Shown here: positions 36,901 through 44,570 of the stretch, in pieces
How the letters are laid out: each line of letters starts with the position of its first letter
Position numbering within the stretch: position 1 is the stretch's first letter
NCBI GenBank assembly: GCA_964543545.1
Contig: CAZIYT010000002.1
Span: 496,001-560,000, forward strand
Length of the DNA: 64,000 bases
Source of the DNA: UBA4416 sp964543545
GTDB lineage: Bacteria > Bacteroidota > Bacteroidia > B-17B0 > Aurantibacillaceae
Direction of reading: 5' to 3'
Notes under the pieces: generated by a model
Database searches by the model: none
What the model saw: the letters and a program-made list of their open reading frames with translations, nothing else
What the model was told of the DNA's origin: nothing
Position numbers and translations under genes: made by a program

Positions 36901-37148
36901 CTGGCCGTGGAGCTCATGTAGGTCATATCTTCCACGCCATTGATGGCCTCTTCCAGTGCAGGCGCTACGGCGCGCAACACGGTTTCGGCATTGGCACCCG
37001 GGTAAATGGCTGTAACCTGTACGGCCGGTGGAGCAATTTCAGGAAACTGCTCCAAAGGCAGCCTGCTGAGCCCGAGGCCGCCGAGGATCACCAGTAAAAT
37101 GGAGATCACGGTTGCCAGCACGGGTCTTTCTATGATTTTTTTTAACAT
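33948..37148 (-). CDS. RND-family multidrug efflux pump, HAE1 type (AcrB-like)
   Basis: The 1066-residue inner-membrane protein has 12 transmembrane helices with two large periplasmic loops. TM1 starts ERPVLATVISILLVILGG; the porter segment INGVEDMTYMSSTASNDGS follows; TM4 carries the proton-relay aspartates in GIVVDDAIVVVE; and the second half has GLLAKNAILIVEYA. It exports hydrophobic compounds by proton antiport together with the adaptor and outer-membrane channel of this operon. Drug specificity cannot be read from sequence. Confidence 0.95.
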   Translation of the reverse strand: MLKKIIERPVLATVISILLVILGGLGLSRLPLEQFPEIAPPAVQVTAIYPGANAETVLRAVAPALEEAINGVEDMTYMSSTASNDGSLVISVFFKLGTDPDKASVNVQNRVAQATSLLPAEVIQAGISTAKQQNSFIMAINLYSENEKSYDETFIANYAKINIIPEIKRISGVGQAFVFGSNKDYAMRVWLNPAQLANYHMTPQEVAAAIQDQNLEAAPGRFGESSKEAFEFVIKYKGKMSQAVDYENIIIRSNADGSQLRLKDVARVELGSYTYSSGGLVNGKQGITIVVLQSAGSNANDIQIAINQQIEKASANFPKGVKHYILYSTKKALDQSISQVQHTLIEAFILVFLVVFLFLQDFRSTLIPAIAVPVSILGTFFFMQLFGFSINLLTLFALILAIGIVVDDAIVVVEAVHAKMEHKHLPPKAATASAMSEITGAIISITLIMSAVFLPVGFMEGSTGLFYRQFAFTLAIAIVISAVNALTLSPALSALLLKNPHHNGNGTTEQKQSFSRKFFNGFNAGFDSLTHKYINSLKFLIRRRWLSLGGLALVTLLTVWLVKRTPSGFIPSEDQSFAVIALSMPSGTSLERTKEVLQKAEKVLSPMEAVETVNIISGFNIMTSSTSPSSATGFIVFKQMAERGKVKDINGLIDMMREKLGAIPGGNFFVFTFPTVPGFSNIDGLDLVLQDRTGNQLDKFSGVANNFIGGLMKRPEIAVAFTAFKADYPQFEVEVDNAKAKQLNVNVRDILQTVQSYFGSVQVSDFNRFGKYYRVMIQADLPARSEPAALDGIFVKSQSGDMVPVNTLVNMKRVYGPETVSRYNMFNSIAVNAIPKPGFSTGDAIIAVRQVAKETLPEGYSYEFSGLTKEEITSGGQSVIIFALSLLFVYFLLAAQYESYILPLAVILSIPTGIAGVFIGINLAGIENNIYVQVALVMLIGLLAKNAILIVEYAVQRRHAGRTLLSAALEASRLRLRPIIMTSLAFVAGLIPMIGATGPSALGNHSISIGAIGGMLAGVILGLFIIPVLFVVFQYLQEKVKPLQVPAEEYMTHTVNETILDPVHQQ

Positions 37149-37169
37149 CGTGTGTTGTGTTGATTTGAT

Positions 37170-37265
37170 TCTCTCTTTGAAGAGGGGGCCAGAAGGGCGG
37201 GAGATGTGTTCTTGATATTCTTCAAAACATCCTCCGGCCTGTGGCCACCTCCTTCAAAGGAGGAA
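37170..37265. repeat. Inverted pair of CCTCCTTCAAAGGAGG-type repeats
   Basis: At 37218-37265 lies a copy with CCTCCGGCC, GGCC and CCTCCTTCAAAGGAGG. At about 37170-37210 lies a diverged copy in the opposite orientation (CTTTGAAGAGG...GGCC...GGGAGATGTG). A second forward copy is at 41410-41453. The pair fills the gap between the efflux adaptor and pump genes. Confidence 0.8.
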
Positions 37266-37310
37266 TTGGTTTGTTTTTTTATTTGGTGTTTTATACCACC
37301 TTATTATATA

Positions 37311-38489
37311 TTATTTCCGGTTATCGGCAGTCACTGTTTTGGGAATGATCTTTCCACCTTCCTGCAAATGATCGAGGTTGCTGAACACAATGCGCTCACC
37401 GGCTTTCAGGCCTTCGCCCACCAGATAATTGGTGCCGCTTTTTCCAAGAATGGTCAGAGGCTGTTTGTATACTTTATTGCTGTCTCTCACAGCATATACA
37501 AATACCTTATCCTGGATTTCCAGCGTTGCTTCCTGCGGAACCACAAGGGCGCTGCGGTGTATCTGGCCTAAGCGTACTTTCCCGGTATTACCGGAGCGCA
37601 GCAATCCCTGAGGGTTTACGAAAGAAGCGCGAAGGGTAATGGCTCCCGTGTTTTTATCAAACTGCCCGTCGATCATGTCAATTTTTCCCTGCAGGCTGTA
37701 GAGGCCGTTGTCGGCCAGTACCAGCGATACCGGGGGTAGCTGACTGATCTTATCCTGCAGGCTGACGCCCGGGTAAGCCGCTTTGAAACGGATGAAATCG
37801 GTTTCGCCCATCGCGAAATAAGCATACACTTCATGCACATCCGACAATAAAGTCAATGGCTGCGGATCGGCCCTGCCAACGAGGCTTCCTGTTTTTTTCG
37901 GTAAGCGGCCGATATAACCGCTCACAGGAGCTTTGATGGTTGTGAAATCGAGGTTGATCTGTGCACTGGCTACGGCAGCCTTCGCCTGGGCCACATGGGC
38001 TTTGGCGACCTGCTGAGCGGCCTGTACGGTTTTCAGCTGAATTTCGGACACGACTTTATTCTGAACGAGGGGAGTTACTTTCTCAACTTCCAGCTGGGCA
38101 TTGAGTAAAGAAGCCTCTGCGGCATTGAGGTTGGCCTGTGCCTGGTTTAATTGCTCGATGTAAGGCAACTGGCTGATCCGGAATAAGGCTTGCCCTTTCT
38201 CTACGTAAGCGCCCTCGTCAACGAATACGTTTTCGAGGTAGCCATCTACCTGCGGGCGGATCTCTACGTTTACTTTTCCTTCGAGCATGCCCGGGTAATC
38301 CTTGTAGGTAAGGGTTGTGGTGGTATCAATGGTAATGACCTGGGCCGGTGTTTCGGCAGATGCCTGGTTTTGCTGCCCCGAACCGGGAGAACAGCTGCAT
38401 ACAAACAATAACAGTAAAATGGCAATACTGGCAATCACGGAGATCAAGCTAACCTGGTAAGTGGGTTTCATGGTATGGTTTTTTTTCAT
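37311..38489 (-). CDS. RND efflux periplasmic adaptor (membrane fusion protein), lipoprotein
   Basis: The 392-residue protein has an N-terminal lipoprotein-like signal (LLLLFVCSCSPG) and the adaptor layout: a split lipoyl domain (VEIRPQVDGYLENVFVDEGAYVEKGQALF), an alpha-helical hairpin (about 100-160; QLNQAQANLNAAEASLLNAQ), a beta-barrel and a membrane-proximal domain (IVFSNLDHLQEGGKI). It bridges the AcrB-like pump and the outer-membrane channel. M7 is an alternative start. A possible promoter (CAAAGGTT on the + strand at 38494-38501) would give almost no leader for M1, which favours M7. Confidence 0.92.
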   Translation of the reverse strand: MKKNHTMKPTYQVSLISVIASIAILLLLFVCSCSPGSGQQNQASAETPAQVITIDTTTTLTYKDYPGMLEGKVNVEIRPQVDGYLENVFVDEGAYVEKGQALFRISQLPYIEQLNQAQANLNAAEASLLNAQLEVEKVTPLVQNKVVSEIQLKTVQAAQQVAKAHVAQAKAAVASAQINLDFTTIKAPVSGYIGRLPKKTGSLVGRADPQPLTLLSDVHEVYAYFAMGETDFIRFKAAYPGVSLQDKISQLPPVSLVLADNGLYSLQGKIDMIDGQFDKNTGAITLRASFVNPQGLLRSGNTGKVRLGQIHRSALVVPQEATLEIQDKVFVYAVRDSNKVYKQPLTILGKSGTNYLVGEGLKAGERIVFSNLDHLQEGGKIIPKTVTADNRK

Positions 38490-38624
38490 AGCGCAAAGGT
38501 TGTTGAAAGGCCCCGTTTTTCAATCGAAACAATGATTAGTGCATTCGTAAAATGATGAATTGCATTGGTCATTTATCTCTATGGATAAAGGCCTCTGGTA
38601 GGCTTTTCTTCGTAATTTCGTTCC

Positions 38625-39659
38625 ATGCGAATCAGCGGAAAGTACCTTCTCGATCAAAAGTGGCTGCAGGAAGTCATTATTTTTATTACCCTCTTCATTT
38701 TGTTCACGCTCAACGAATGGACCTTGATCGACTCCTGGAAAAGTCTTGGCTTAGGCATCAGCAATTTCCTGGTGCTGTTTGTGCATGCGCAGGTACACCG
38801 GTTCTTTGTATTGCCCATCCTGCTTGATAAGCAGCAGCCTTTACGCTATGCCTTATCCGGTGTGGTTCTCCTGCTGATCTTTACGTCCATTTTATTCTTC
38901 ACCAAAAAGTACCTGCTTTATCCCGATTGCTATTTGCTGGCAAGAGGAAAGCCCGAGACATTCCTGTTTGATATGGCCACCTGTGCCATTAGCCTGGTAG
39001 CCATCGTAACGCCTTTGGTGATCCTGCGTTTTTACAGGGAACAAAAAAAACAATCTTCTTTGAAATTATGCTCTAATGAAATTGAACTAAAGCTGCTGCG
39101 CAACCAGCTCAACCCGCATTTTATGTTCAATACCTTCAATAACCTGTATGGGATCAGCTTACAGGAGCCGACACGCGTGCCAAACCTGATCCTGCAATTA
39201 TCGCAGCTGATGCGTTACCAGATCGAAAACAGCTGCAAGGAATGGGTTCCGCTGGAAGAAGAGCTGGTGTTTATCGAGAGCTATATTTCGCTGGAGGAGG
39301 AACGCCTGGGGCAGCGCTGTACCGTGCACTACGAGTACCATAACAATACGCCTGAAGTGCCTTTGCAGATCGCCCCGATGATGCTGATTACCTTCGTGGA
39401 AAATGCCTTTAAGCATGGCGCCAATAACATCGGCCCCTGTTTTGCAACCATCAAGGTAAACGTGAAGAACGGGATTTTGCAGCTGGAAACGGTCAATTCG
39501 GTTTCTACCAATAGCCAGAGTACAACCATCTCTATGGGGATAGGGATTTCCAACACCGAGCAACGTCTGCAGATCCTGTATCCCGGAAAACACAAACTGA
39601 ATATAAAACCAGGAAAGGCGGATTACCGCGTCAACCTGGAAATTGATCTGAATAAATAA
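38625..39659 (+). CDS. LytS-type sensor histidine kinase
   Basis: The 344-residue protein has four predicted transmembrane helices (about 17-32, 43-66, 76-92, 115-135) without a large sensor loop. A His_kinase domain follows, with phospho-acceptor H165 in RNQLNPHFMFNTFNNL and an ATP-binding domain (FVENAFKHGA, GIGISNTEQRL). It phosphorylates the LytTR regulator encoded 5 bp downstream. It is divergent from the RND efflux operon, with 135 bp between, so control of the pump is the obvious hypothesis. A possible -7 box TAATTTCG lies at 38613-38620. Confidence 0.94.
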   Translation: MRISGKYLLDQKWLQEVIIFITLFILFTLNEWTLIDSWKSLGLGISNFLVLFVHAQVHRFFVLPILLDKQQPLRYALSGVVLLLIFTSILFFTKKYLLYPDCYLLARGKPETFLFDMATCAISLVAIVTPLVILRFYREQKKQSSLKLCSNEIELKLLRNQLNPHFMFNTFNNLYGISLQEPTRVPNLILQLSQLMRYQIENSCKEWVPLEEELVFIESYISLEEERLGQRCTVHYEYHNNTPEVPLQIAPMMLITFVENAFKHGANNIGPCFATIKVNVKNGILQLETVNSVSTNSQSTTISMGIGISNTEQRLQILYPGKHKLNIKPGKADYRVNLEIDLNK

Positions 39660-39664
39660 ACAGC

Positions 39665-40381
39665 ATGAGCGATAAAATCAGGTGCCTGATTGTGGATGAC
39701 GAAACAGCGGCGCATTATGTCCTGCAAAATTACATCGAACGGATAGACCGGCTCGAGCTGGCAGGGCAGTGCTATAATGTGGTGGAGGCGATTAACTTTT
39801 TACATAAAAACCCGGTCGATCTTATTTTTCTCGACATCAATATGCCGGAGCTCAGTGGATTCGACCTGCTGAAAATGTTGCCGCATCCGCCCAGGATTAT
39901 CCTCACCACGGCTTATTCGGAGTTTGCCCTCGAAAGCTACGACTACGGGGCCATCGATTATTTGCTCAAGCCCATTAACTTCCCGCGTTTCCTGAAGGCT
40001 GTCGACCGCTGTATCAATAACCTTCCGCAGGACCACTCCTCCGAGCGCCCGGCGCCGGCAGCCCCGGTTGACAAATCGTTTATGGTGAAAGTGGATAGCA
40101 ACATGGTGCGCATCAACCCGGATGAGCTGCTGTATGCGCAAAGCCTCGGCAACTATGTGAAACTCTTTATGTCGAAACAAACGTACCTGGCATCGATGAC
40201 CACCGCGGAGCTCGAACGCCGCTTACCGGGCACGGACTTTATGCGGATCCATAAATCCTACATCATCGCCATCGATAAGATCAGCCGCTTTAGCAATTAT
40301 GCCGTCTATGTGGAGGAAACGGAGTTGCCGGTAGGAATCACCTACAGGCGAGAGCTGGCGGAGCGCCTAAGCAGGAGTTGA
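39665..40381 (+). CDS. LytTR-family response regulator
   Basis: The 238-residue protein has a receiver domain (acidic pair D11/D12, phospho-acceptor D57 in FLDINMPELSG, K near LLKPINFPRFL) and a LytTR DNA-binding domain (about 140-236; YAQSLGNYVKLFMSKQTYLASMT, FMRIHKSYIIAIDKI). LytTR domains bind short direct repeats near promoters. It starts 5 bp after its kinase. It probably acts on its own promoter region and the adjacent efflux operon. Confidence 0.95.
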   Translation: MSDKIRCLIVDDETAAHYVLQNYIERIDRLELAGQCYNVVEAINFLHKNPVDLIFLDINMPELSGFDLLKMLPHPPRIILTTAYSEFALESYDYGAIDYLLKPINFPRFLKAVDRCINNLPQDHSSERPAPAAPVDKSFMVKVDSNMVRINPDELLYAQSLGNYVKLFMSKQTYLASMTTAELERRLPGTDFMRIHKSYIIAIDKISRFSNYAVYVEETELPVGITYRRELAERLSRS

Positions 40382-40390
40382 ATACTATGG

Positions 40391-40447
40391 TCAGGTGCCT
40401 TCGAGAGCCTCAGGCACCTGATGGTTGAGGCTCTCGAAACCATCAGG
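40391..40447. repeat. Overlapping constant-loop hairpins (locus 7)
   Basis: Hairpin A (40391-40421) has stem CAGGTGCCT/AGGCACCTG, extendable by one T-A pair, and loop TCGAGAGCCTC. Hairpin B (40417-40447) has a 10-bp stem CCTGATGGTT/AACCATCAGG and loop GAGGCTCTCGA. The right arm of A and the left arm of B share bases 40417-40421, so full-length A and B stems exclude each other. Between convergent genes. Confidence 0.92.
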
Positions 40448-40461
40448 TTATGTCCATCAAA

Positions 40462-41409
40462 TCACTCGCTGCTAAAAGCAATGATCATCTTCTCGGCAAT
40501 TACCTTGCTCATTTTGTAATTCGATTCATGTGTCCAGCCGGCAATGTGGGGCGTCAGGATCACGCGCTCGCTTTTTAAGAGGTATTGCATCGGGGCGGGT
40601 AGGGCAGAAGCATCGAGCTGCTCAAAGGAAAGCGACTCGTATTCCAGCACATCGAGGCAGGCGCCAATCACCTTCCCCGTTTCCAGGTGTTTTACCATGT
40701 CTGTTGTATTCAGGCATTTGCCGCGTGCTGTATTGATCACGTAGATGTTTTTTTTGAAGGCCGAGAGAAAAGCATCATCGACGTAATTGCGAGTATCTTC
40801 TGTCAGCGGTAAGTGGATACTGACCACATCGGCCTGCTCGTAAATCTCTTCCAGCGTCGCTTCCGTCACATGGCCTTTCCCAAAACCGCTTTTGTAGATG
40901 TCGTGCGCCAGTACCTTACAATCGAAGCCCTGCAGGCGTTTGGCAAAAGCCGAGCCCATGTTTCCGTAGCCGATGATGCCAATGGTTTTGCCGCCGATCT
41001 CATGCCCGCGGTTCTCCGCCCGTTTCCAGATGCCGTTGCGTACTTCATGATCTGCGCGCTTCAAATGATTCATCAGCATCAGCAGCATGCCCATGGCATG
41101 TTCGCCCACGGCATCGCGGTTGCCTTCCGGTGCGCTCAGGCAGGTAATTCCCTTTTCCACAGCATAGGCCACATCAATGTTCTCCATACCGGCACCCACG
41201 CGGCCAATGCATTTCAGCTTAGGAGCCGAATCAATAAGATCCCTGGTAATTTTAAATTTGCTGCGAATCACAATCCCGTCGTAGTCCGGGATGAGCTGCA
41301 TCAATTCTTCCTTCGGTTTGTTCCAGAACAGGTCGCAGTGAAAGCCTTGCTGCATCAGTGTTTCGTGCAGCACATCGTGGTTCGAATCTATGCAGAGTAT
41401 TTTTTTCAT
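40462..41409 (-). CDS. D-isomer 2-hydroxyacid dehydrogenase (phosphoglycerate dehydrogenase-like)
   Basis: The 315-residue protein has the substrate domain ending GRVGAGMENIDVAYAVEKGI, the NAD-binding Rossmann motif IGIIGYGNMGSAFAKRL (about 143-159), the catalytic Arg in NTARGKCL, a Glu further on, and the catalytic His in LTPHIAGWTHES. It lacks the ACT or ASB regulatory domains of long SerA forms. Substrate may be 3-phosphoglycerate or another 2-hydroxyacid. An unusually good Shine-Dalgarno GGAGG, five bases before the ATG, comes from the repeat at 41410-41453. Confidence 0.88.
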   Translation of the reverse strand: MKKILCIDSNHDVLHETLMQQGFHCDLFWNKPKEELMQLIPDYDGIVIRSKFKITRDLIDSAPKLKCIGRVGAGMENIDVAYAVEKGITCLSAPEGNRDAVGEHAMGMLLMLMNHLKRADHEVRNGIWKRAENRGHEIGGKTIGIIGYGNMGSAFAKRLQGFDCKVLAHDIYKSGFGKGHVTEATLEEIYEQADVVSIHLPLTEDTRNYVDDAFLSAFKKNIYVINTARGKCLNTTDMVKHLETGKVIGACLDVLEYESLSFEQLDASALPAPMQYLLKSERVILTPHIAGWTHESNYKMSKVIAEKMIIAFSSE

Positions 41410-41453
41410 AACATCCTCCGGCCTTCGGCCACCTCCTTCAAAGGAGGAATTTG
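41410..41453. repeat. CCTCCTTCAAAGGAGG-type repeat providing a ribosome-binding site
   Basis: It has two hairpins, GGCC-TTC-GGCC and CCTCCTT-C-AAGGAGG. The end CATCCTCCGG reads CCGGAGGATG on the - strand and places GGAGG (41419-41415) five nucleotides before the dehydrogenase ATG. A close copy lies at 37218-37265. Confidence 0.82.
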
Positions 41454-41466
41454 TTTAACTTGAAAA

Positions 41467-42120
41467 TTAAGGAATATCAATATATTTATGTGTTTGCAGG
41501 GAGATCATCCATCTTGGATTTTCCTTCACGTACTCCACAATCAGGGGCGTGATCTCGTTGCGCTTGCTCCATTCAGGTTGCAGGTATAAGTAGCAATCCT
41601 CCGATACTTTCGCCGCCTGCTCTTCGGCCCATTTAAAATCGTGCTTGTTGAAAACGATGATCTTTAACTCATGCGCTGCTTTGTAATTTTCTTCCTTAGG
41701 CAACATGGTTTTTTTGGGGGAGAGGCAGATCCAGTCCCAGTAGCCGCTCAGCGGATAAGCGCCCGAGGTTTCGATAAAGGTTTGAATGCCCCGGTCTTTC
41801 AGTTTTCCGGTCAGGTAATCCAGGTTATAGATTAATGGCTCGCCGCCGGTAACGACCACCGCCGGTGTTTTGCTTTCCAATACATGCTCCAGGATAGTCT
41901 CGGAGGCCGTGAGCGGATGGAGATTGGCATCCCAGCTTTCCTTCACATCGCACCAGTGGCAGCCTACATCGCAGCCGCCGATCCGGATAAAATAGGCAGC
42001 CTTGCCTGTATTGTAGCCTTCGCCCTGGATGGTATAAAACTCTTCCATTAAAGGAAGCTGAATGCCCTTATCCAGGAGTGCTTGTTGTTCGGTGTCGAGG
42101 CCGCTGAGTTTGTAAGACAC
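41467..42120 (-). CDS. queE: 7-carboxy-7-deazaguanine synthase
   Basis: QueE is a radical-SAM enzyme that converts 6-carboxy-tetrahydropterin to 7-carboxy-7-deazaguanine in queuosine synthesis. The 217-residue protein has the start EEFYTIQGEGYNTGKAAYFIR, the cluster-binding C50-x3-C54-x2-C57 (GGCDVGCHWCD), and VVTGGEPLIYN for SAM binding. It is upstream of the 2-hydroxyacid dehydrogenase (57-bp gap) and downstream of the nucleotide-sugar operon, with a hairpin repeat in between. Other queuosine genes are not in the window. Confidence 0.94.
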   Translation of the reverse strand: MSYKLSGLDTEQQALLDKGIQLPLMEEFYTIQGEGYNTGKAAYFIRIGGCDVGCHWCDVKESWDANLHPLTASETILEHVLESKTPAVVVTGGEPLIYNLDYLTGKLKDRGIQTFIETSGAYPLSGYWDWICLSPKKTMLPKEENYKAAHELKIIVFNKHDFKWAEEQAAKVSEDCYLYLQPEWSKRNEITPLIVEYVKENPRWMISLQTHKYIDIP

Positions 42121-42158
42121 GTTATTGGGTTTAATGTATTTGTGATCAATTAAATAAC

Positions 42159-42207
42159 AAAGGATGAAAGAGATAAGTTCATGAGTTTCTTATATCTTTC
42201 ATCCTTT
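42159..42207. repeat. Long near-perfect hairpin between operon end and queE
   Basis: The arms at 42159-42177 and 42189-42207 pair over 19 positions with one mismatch (AAAGGATGAAAGA... and TCTTTCATCCTTT), with an 11-nt loop containing TTCATGAG. There is no T run, so it is more likely a repeat element than a terminator. Confidence 0.82.
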
Positions 42208-42222
42208 ATCATTAGTCCTTAT

Positions 42223-43515
42223 TTACAGGCTCCAGTAAGTCAGTGATTTCATTTTGGTTTTATACAATCCTTTCACATCCACCAGTACGCCTTTATTTGA
42301 AAGAATGGATTTGAAGAATTTTTCGTCCAGCGTTTTGTATTCCTTGTGGTTTACTGCTACAATTACACCATCATAGCCTTTCGCCAGCTTGTTGAGGCCA
42401 AAGCCGTATTCATGGTTCAGCTCTTCGCTGTCGGCATGCGGATCCACGATCTCTACTTTCACACCAAAGGATTTCAGCTCTTTCACAATGTCAGCCACCT
42501 TGCTGTTGCGGATGTCGCTCACGTCTTCCTTAAACGTAGCGCCCATCACCAGCACTTTGGATTTGCTGATGTTCTTGCCGGCAGCAATGATCTTTTTCAC
42601 GCAGGTCTTAGCCACGTAGAAGCCCATGCTGTCGTTCACATAACGGCCGCTGTTGATCACGCGGGCATGGTAGCCCAGCGATTCAGCCTTGTGAGTCAGG
42701 TAATAAGGATCTACGCCGATGCAATGCCCGCCTACCAGGCCCGGAGAGAACTTCAAAAAGTTCCATTTGGTGCCTGCTGCTTCCAAAACATCGTAGGTGT
42801 TGATGTTCATGCGATTGAAGATGATCGACAGCTCGTTCATCAGTGCAATATTCACATCACGCTGTGTGTTTTCAATGATCTTGGCTGCTTCCGCCACTTT
42901 GATGCTGGAGGCGCGGTGAGTGCCCGGCTCTACGATGATCTCGTAGGTTTTGGCAATATTCTCAAGGCTTTCCGCATCACAACCGGAAACGATCTTTAAA
43001 ATTTTGGTGATGGTATGTTCCTTATCACCCGGGTTGATGCGCTCAGGAGAGTAGCCTACTTTAAAATCTTTGATGTATTTCAAACCCGATTCTTTTTCAA
43101 GAACAGGAATGCAATCCTCTTCCGTACAGCCCGGATATACAGTTGATTCGAATACCACGTAATCTCCTTTTTTCAGAACTTTCCCTACCGTGGTAGAGGC
43201 GCTGATCAAAGGTTTCAGATCGGGCTGGTTGTGCTCGTCGATAGGCGTAGGCACTGCCACAATAAAGAAATTGGCTTTTTTAAGATCTTCCAGCTTGTGG
43301 GTAAACACAATATCCGATTTGGCAAATTCGGATTTCGGAAGCTCATTGCTCGGGTCGATGCCTTTGTTCATCATAGCCACGCGCTTGGCATTAATATCGA
43401 AACCGATCACCTTTACTTTTTTAGCAAAAGCCAGTGCAATCGGTAAGCCCACATAACCCAGGCCGATCACGGCTACAGCCCCTTTTTTCTCAATAATGTT
43501 TTTATAAATTGCCAT
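42223..43515 (-). CDS. UDP-sugar 6-dehydrogenase (WbpA/TviB type)
   Basis: The 430-residue NAD-dependent enzyme oxidises the C6 of a UDP-N-acetylhexosamine to the uronic acid in two steps. It has the N-terminal Rossmann motif AVIGLGYVGLPIALAFA (about 15-31), VPTPIDEHNQPDL, catalytic C265 in GLVGGHCIGVDPYYL, and the C-terminal GATFKEDVSDIRNSKVAD. WbpA (UDP-GlcNAc) is favoured over WecC or UDP-glucose dehydrogenase because of its two neighbours, which match WbpB and WbpD. It is last in the three-gene operon, 18 bp after the oxidoreductase gene. Confidence 0.92.
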   Translation of the reverse strand: MAIYKNIIEKKGAVAVIGLGYVGLPIALAFAKKVKVIGFDINAKRVAMMNKGIDPSNELPKSEFAKSDIVFTHKLEDLKKANFFIVAVPTPIDEHNQPDLKPLISASTTVGKVLKKGDYVVFESTVYPGCTEEDCIPVLEKESGLKYIKDFKVGYSPERINPGDKEHTITKILKIVSGCDAESLENIAKTYEIIVEPGTHRASSIKVAEAAKIIENTQRDVNIALMNELSIIFNRMNINTYDVLEAAGTKWNFLKFSPGLVGGHCIGVDPYYLTHKAESLGYHARVINSGRYVNDSMGFYVAKTCVKKIIAAGKNISKSKVLVMGATFKEDVSDIRNSKVADIVKELKSFGVKVEIVDPHADSEELNHEYGFGLNKLAKGYDGVIVAVNHKEYKTLDEKFFKSILSNKGVLVDVKGLYKTKMKSLTYWSL

Positions 43516-43533
43516 AAAATTTGTTGAATGCTG

Positions 43534-44565
43534 TTAGTTGTTTTTCAGAACGTTATCAGGTCTCAGTTCATAGATTCTTTCTATGATATCCACTACTTTC
43601 AGGCCTTGCAGGGCATTTGTGGTAATTTTATTATTTCCTTTGATGGTGTCCACCACATTCTCGATCACGTTGTGGTGGTTGTTGGCTGATCCTTTGTAAG
43701 CACCGTAATCATTAGCGGGGTTGGTTTCCGCCAGTGCCGGCATACTGTAATCTTTGATATGACATACCTCAATCTGGTCCATGTATTGTCCGCCTACTTT
43801 TACGCTGCCCTTGCTTCCCACAATGGTCAACGAAGACTCCAGGTTCTTGTCCCATACAGCCGTTGAATAGTTGATGCTGCCCATGCCGCCGTTCACAAAG
43901 TCGAAACTCACAAAGCCGCTGTCTTCAAAAGCCGTAGAGCTCTGGTGGTTGAAATCGGCAAACTTGGCCTGGATATTTTTAATATCTCCGAAGAGCCAGT
44001 ACATGATGTCGATCCAGTGGGAGAACTGGGTGAACAGCGTTCCGCCATCGAGGGCCTGCGTGCCTTTCCAGCCGCCCGGCTTGTAGTAGCGCTCGTCGCG
44101 GTTCCAGTAGCAGTTGAGCTGTACCATGTAAATATCGCCCAGCACTTTATTTTCCGTAATCTCTTTCAGCCATGCGCTTGGCGGCGAATAGCGGTTCTGC
44201 ATCACACAGAATACCGTTTTGTTATGGTCGAGCGCCGTGTGAATCACCTTTTCGCAATCAGCTTTGCTCAGCGCCATAGGCTTTTCCACCACCACATGCT
44301 TTCCGGCTTCCAGGGCTTTTAAGGCATGCTCGGCATGCAGGCCGTTCGGTGTGCACACGCATACCACCTCTATTTCCGGGTGTGCTGTGAGCATCTCTTC
44401 AATCGAGCTGTGGAACTGTTCTTTGAAATCTCCGAGCCCAAGCTCGTGCTGCGGTAAGAAATCGCAGATCGCCACCAATTCACAATCAGGGTTACGGCGT
44501 ACCATTTCTGCGTGGCGTTTGCCGATATGCCCCTGGCCAACTACTCCGAATTTAATTTTTGACAT
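43534..44565 (-). CDS. Gfo/Idh/MocA-family sugar oxidoreductase (WbpB-like)
   Basis: The 343-residue protein has the Rossmann start FGVVGQGHIGKRHAEMVRR (about 5-23), VCVCTPNGLHAEHALKALEAGKHVVVEKPMAL with the catalytic EKP Lys (about 90-100), and the C-terminal alpha/beta domain with GGGTLFTQFSHWIDIMYWLFG-like sequence. In the UDP-2,3-diacetamido-uronate pathway WbpB oxidises C3 of UDP-GlcNAcA. The flanking WbpA- and WbpD-like genes support that role. Five base pairs separate it from the upstream acetyltransferase gene. Confidence 0.9.
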   Translation of the reverse strand: MSKIKFGVVGQGHIGKRHAEMVRRNPDCELVAICDFLPQHELGLGDFKEQFHSSIEEMLTAHPEIEVVCVCTPNGLHAEHALKALEAGKHVVVEKPMALSKADCEKVIHTALDHNKTVFCVMQNRYSPPSAWLKEITENKVLGDIYMVQLNCYWNRDERYYKPGGWKGTQALDGGTLFTQFSHWIDIMYWLFGDIKNIQAKFADFNHQSSTAFEDSGFVSFDFVNGGMGSINYSTAVWDKNLESSLTIVGSKGSVKVGGQYMDQIEVCHIKDYSMPALAETNPANDYGAYKGSANNHHNVIENVVDTIKGNNKITTNALQGLKVVDIIERIYELRPDNVLKNN

Positions 44566-44570
44566 AATTC

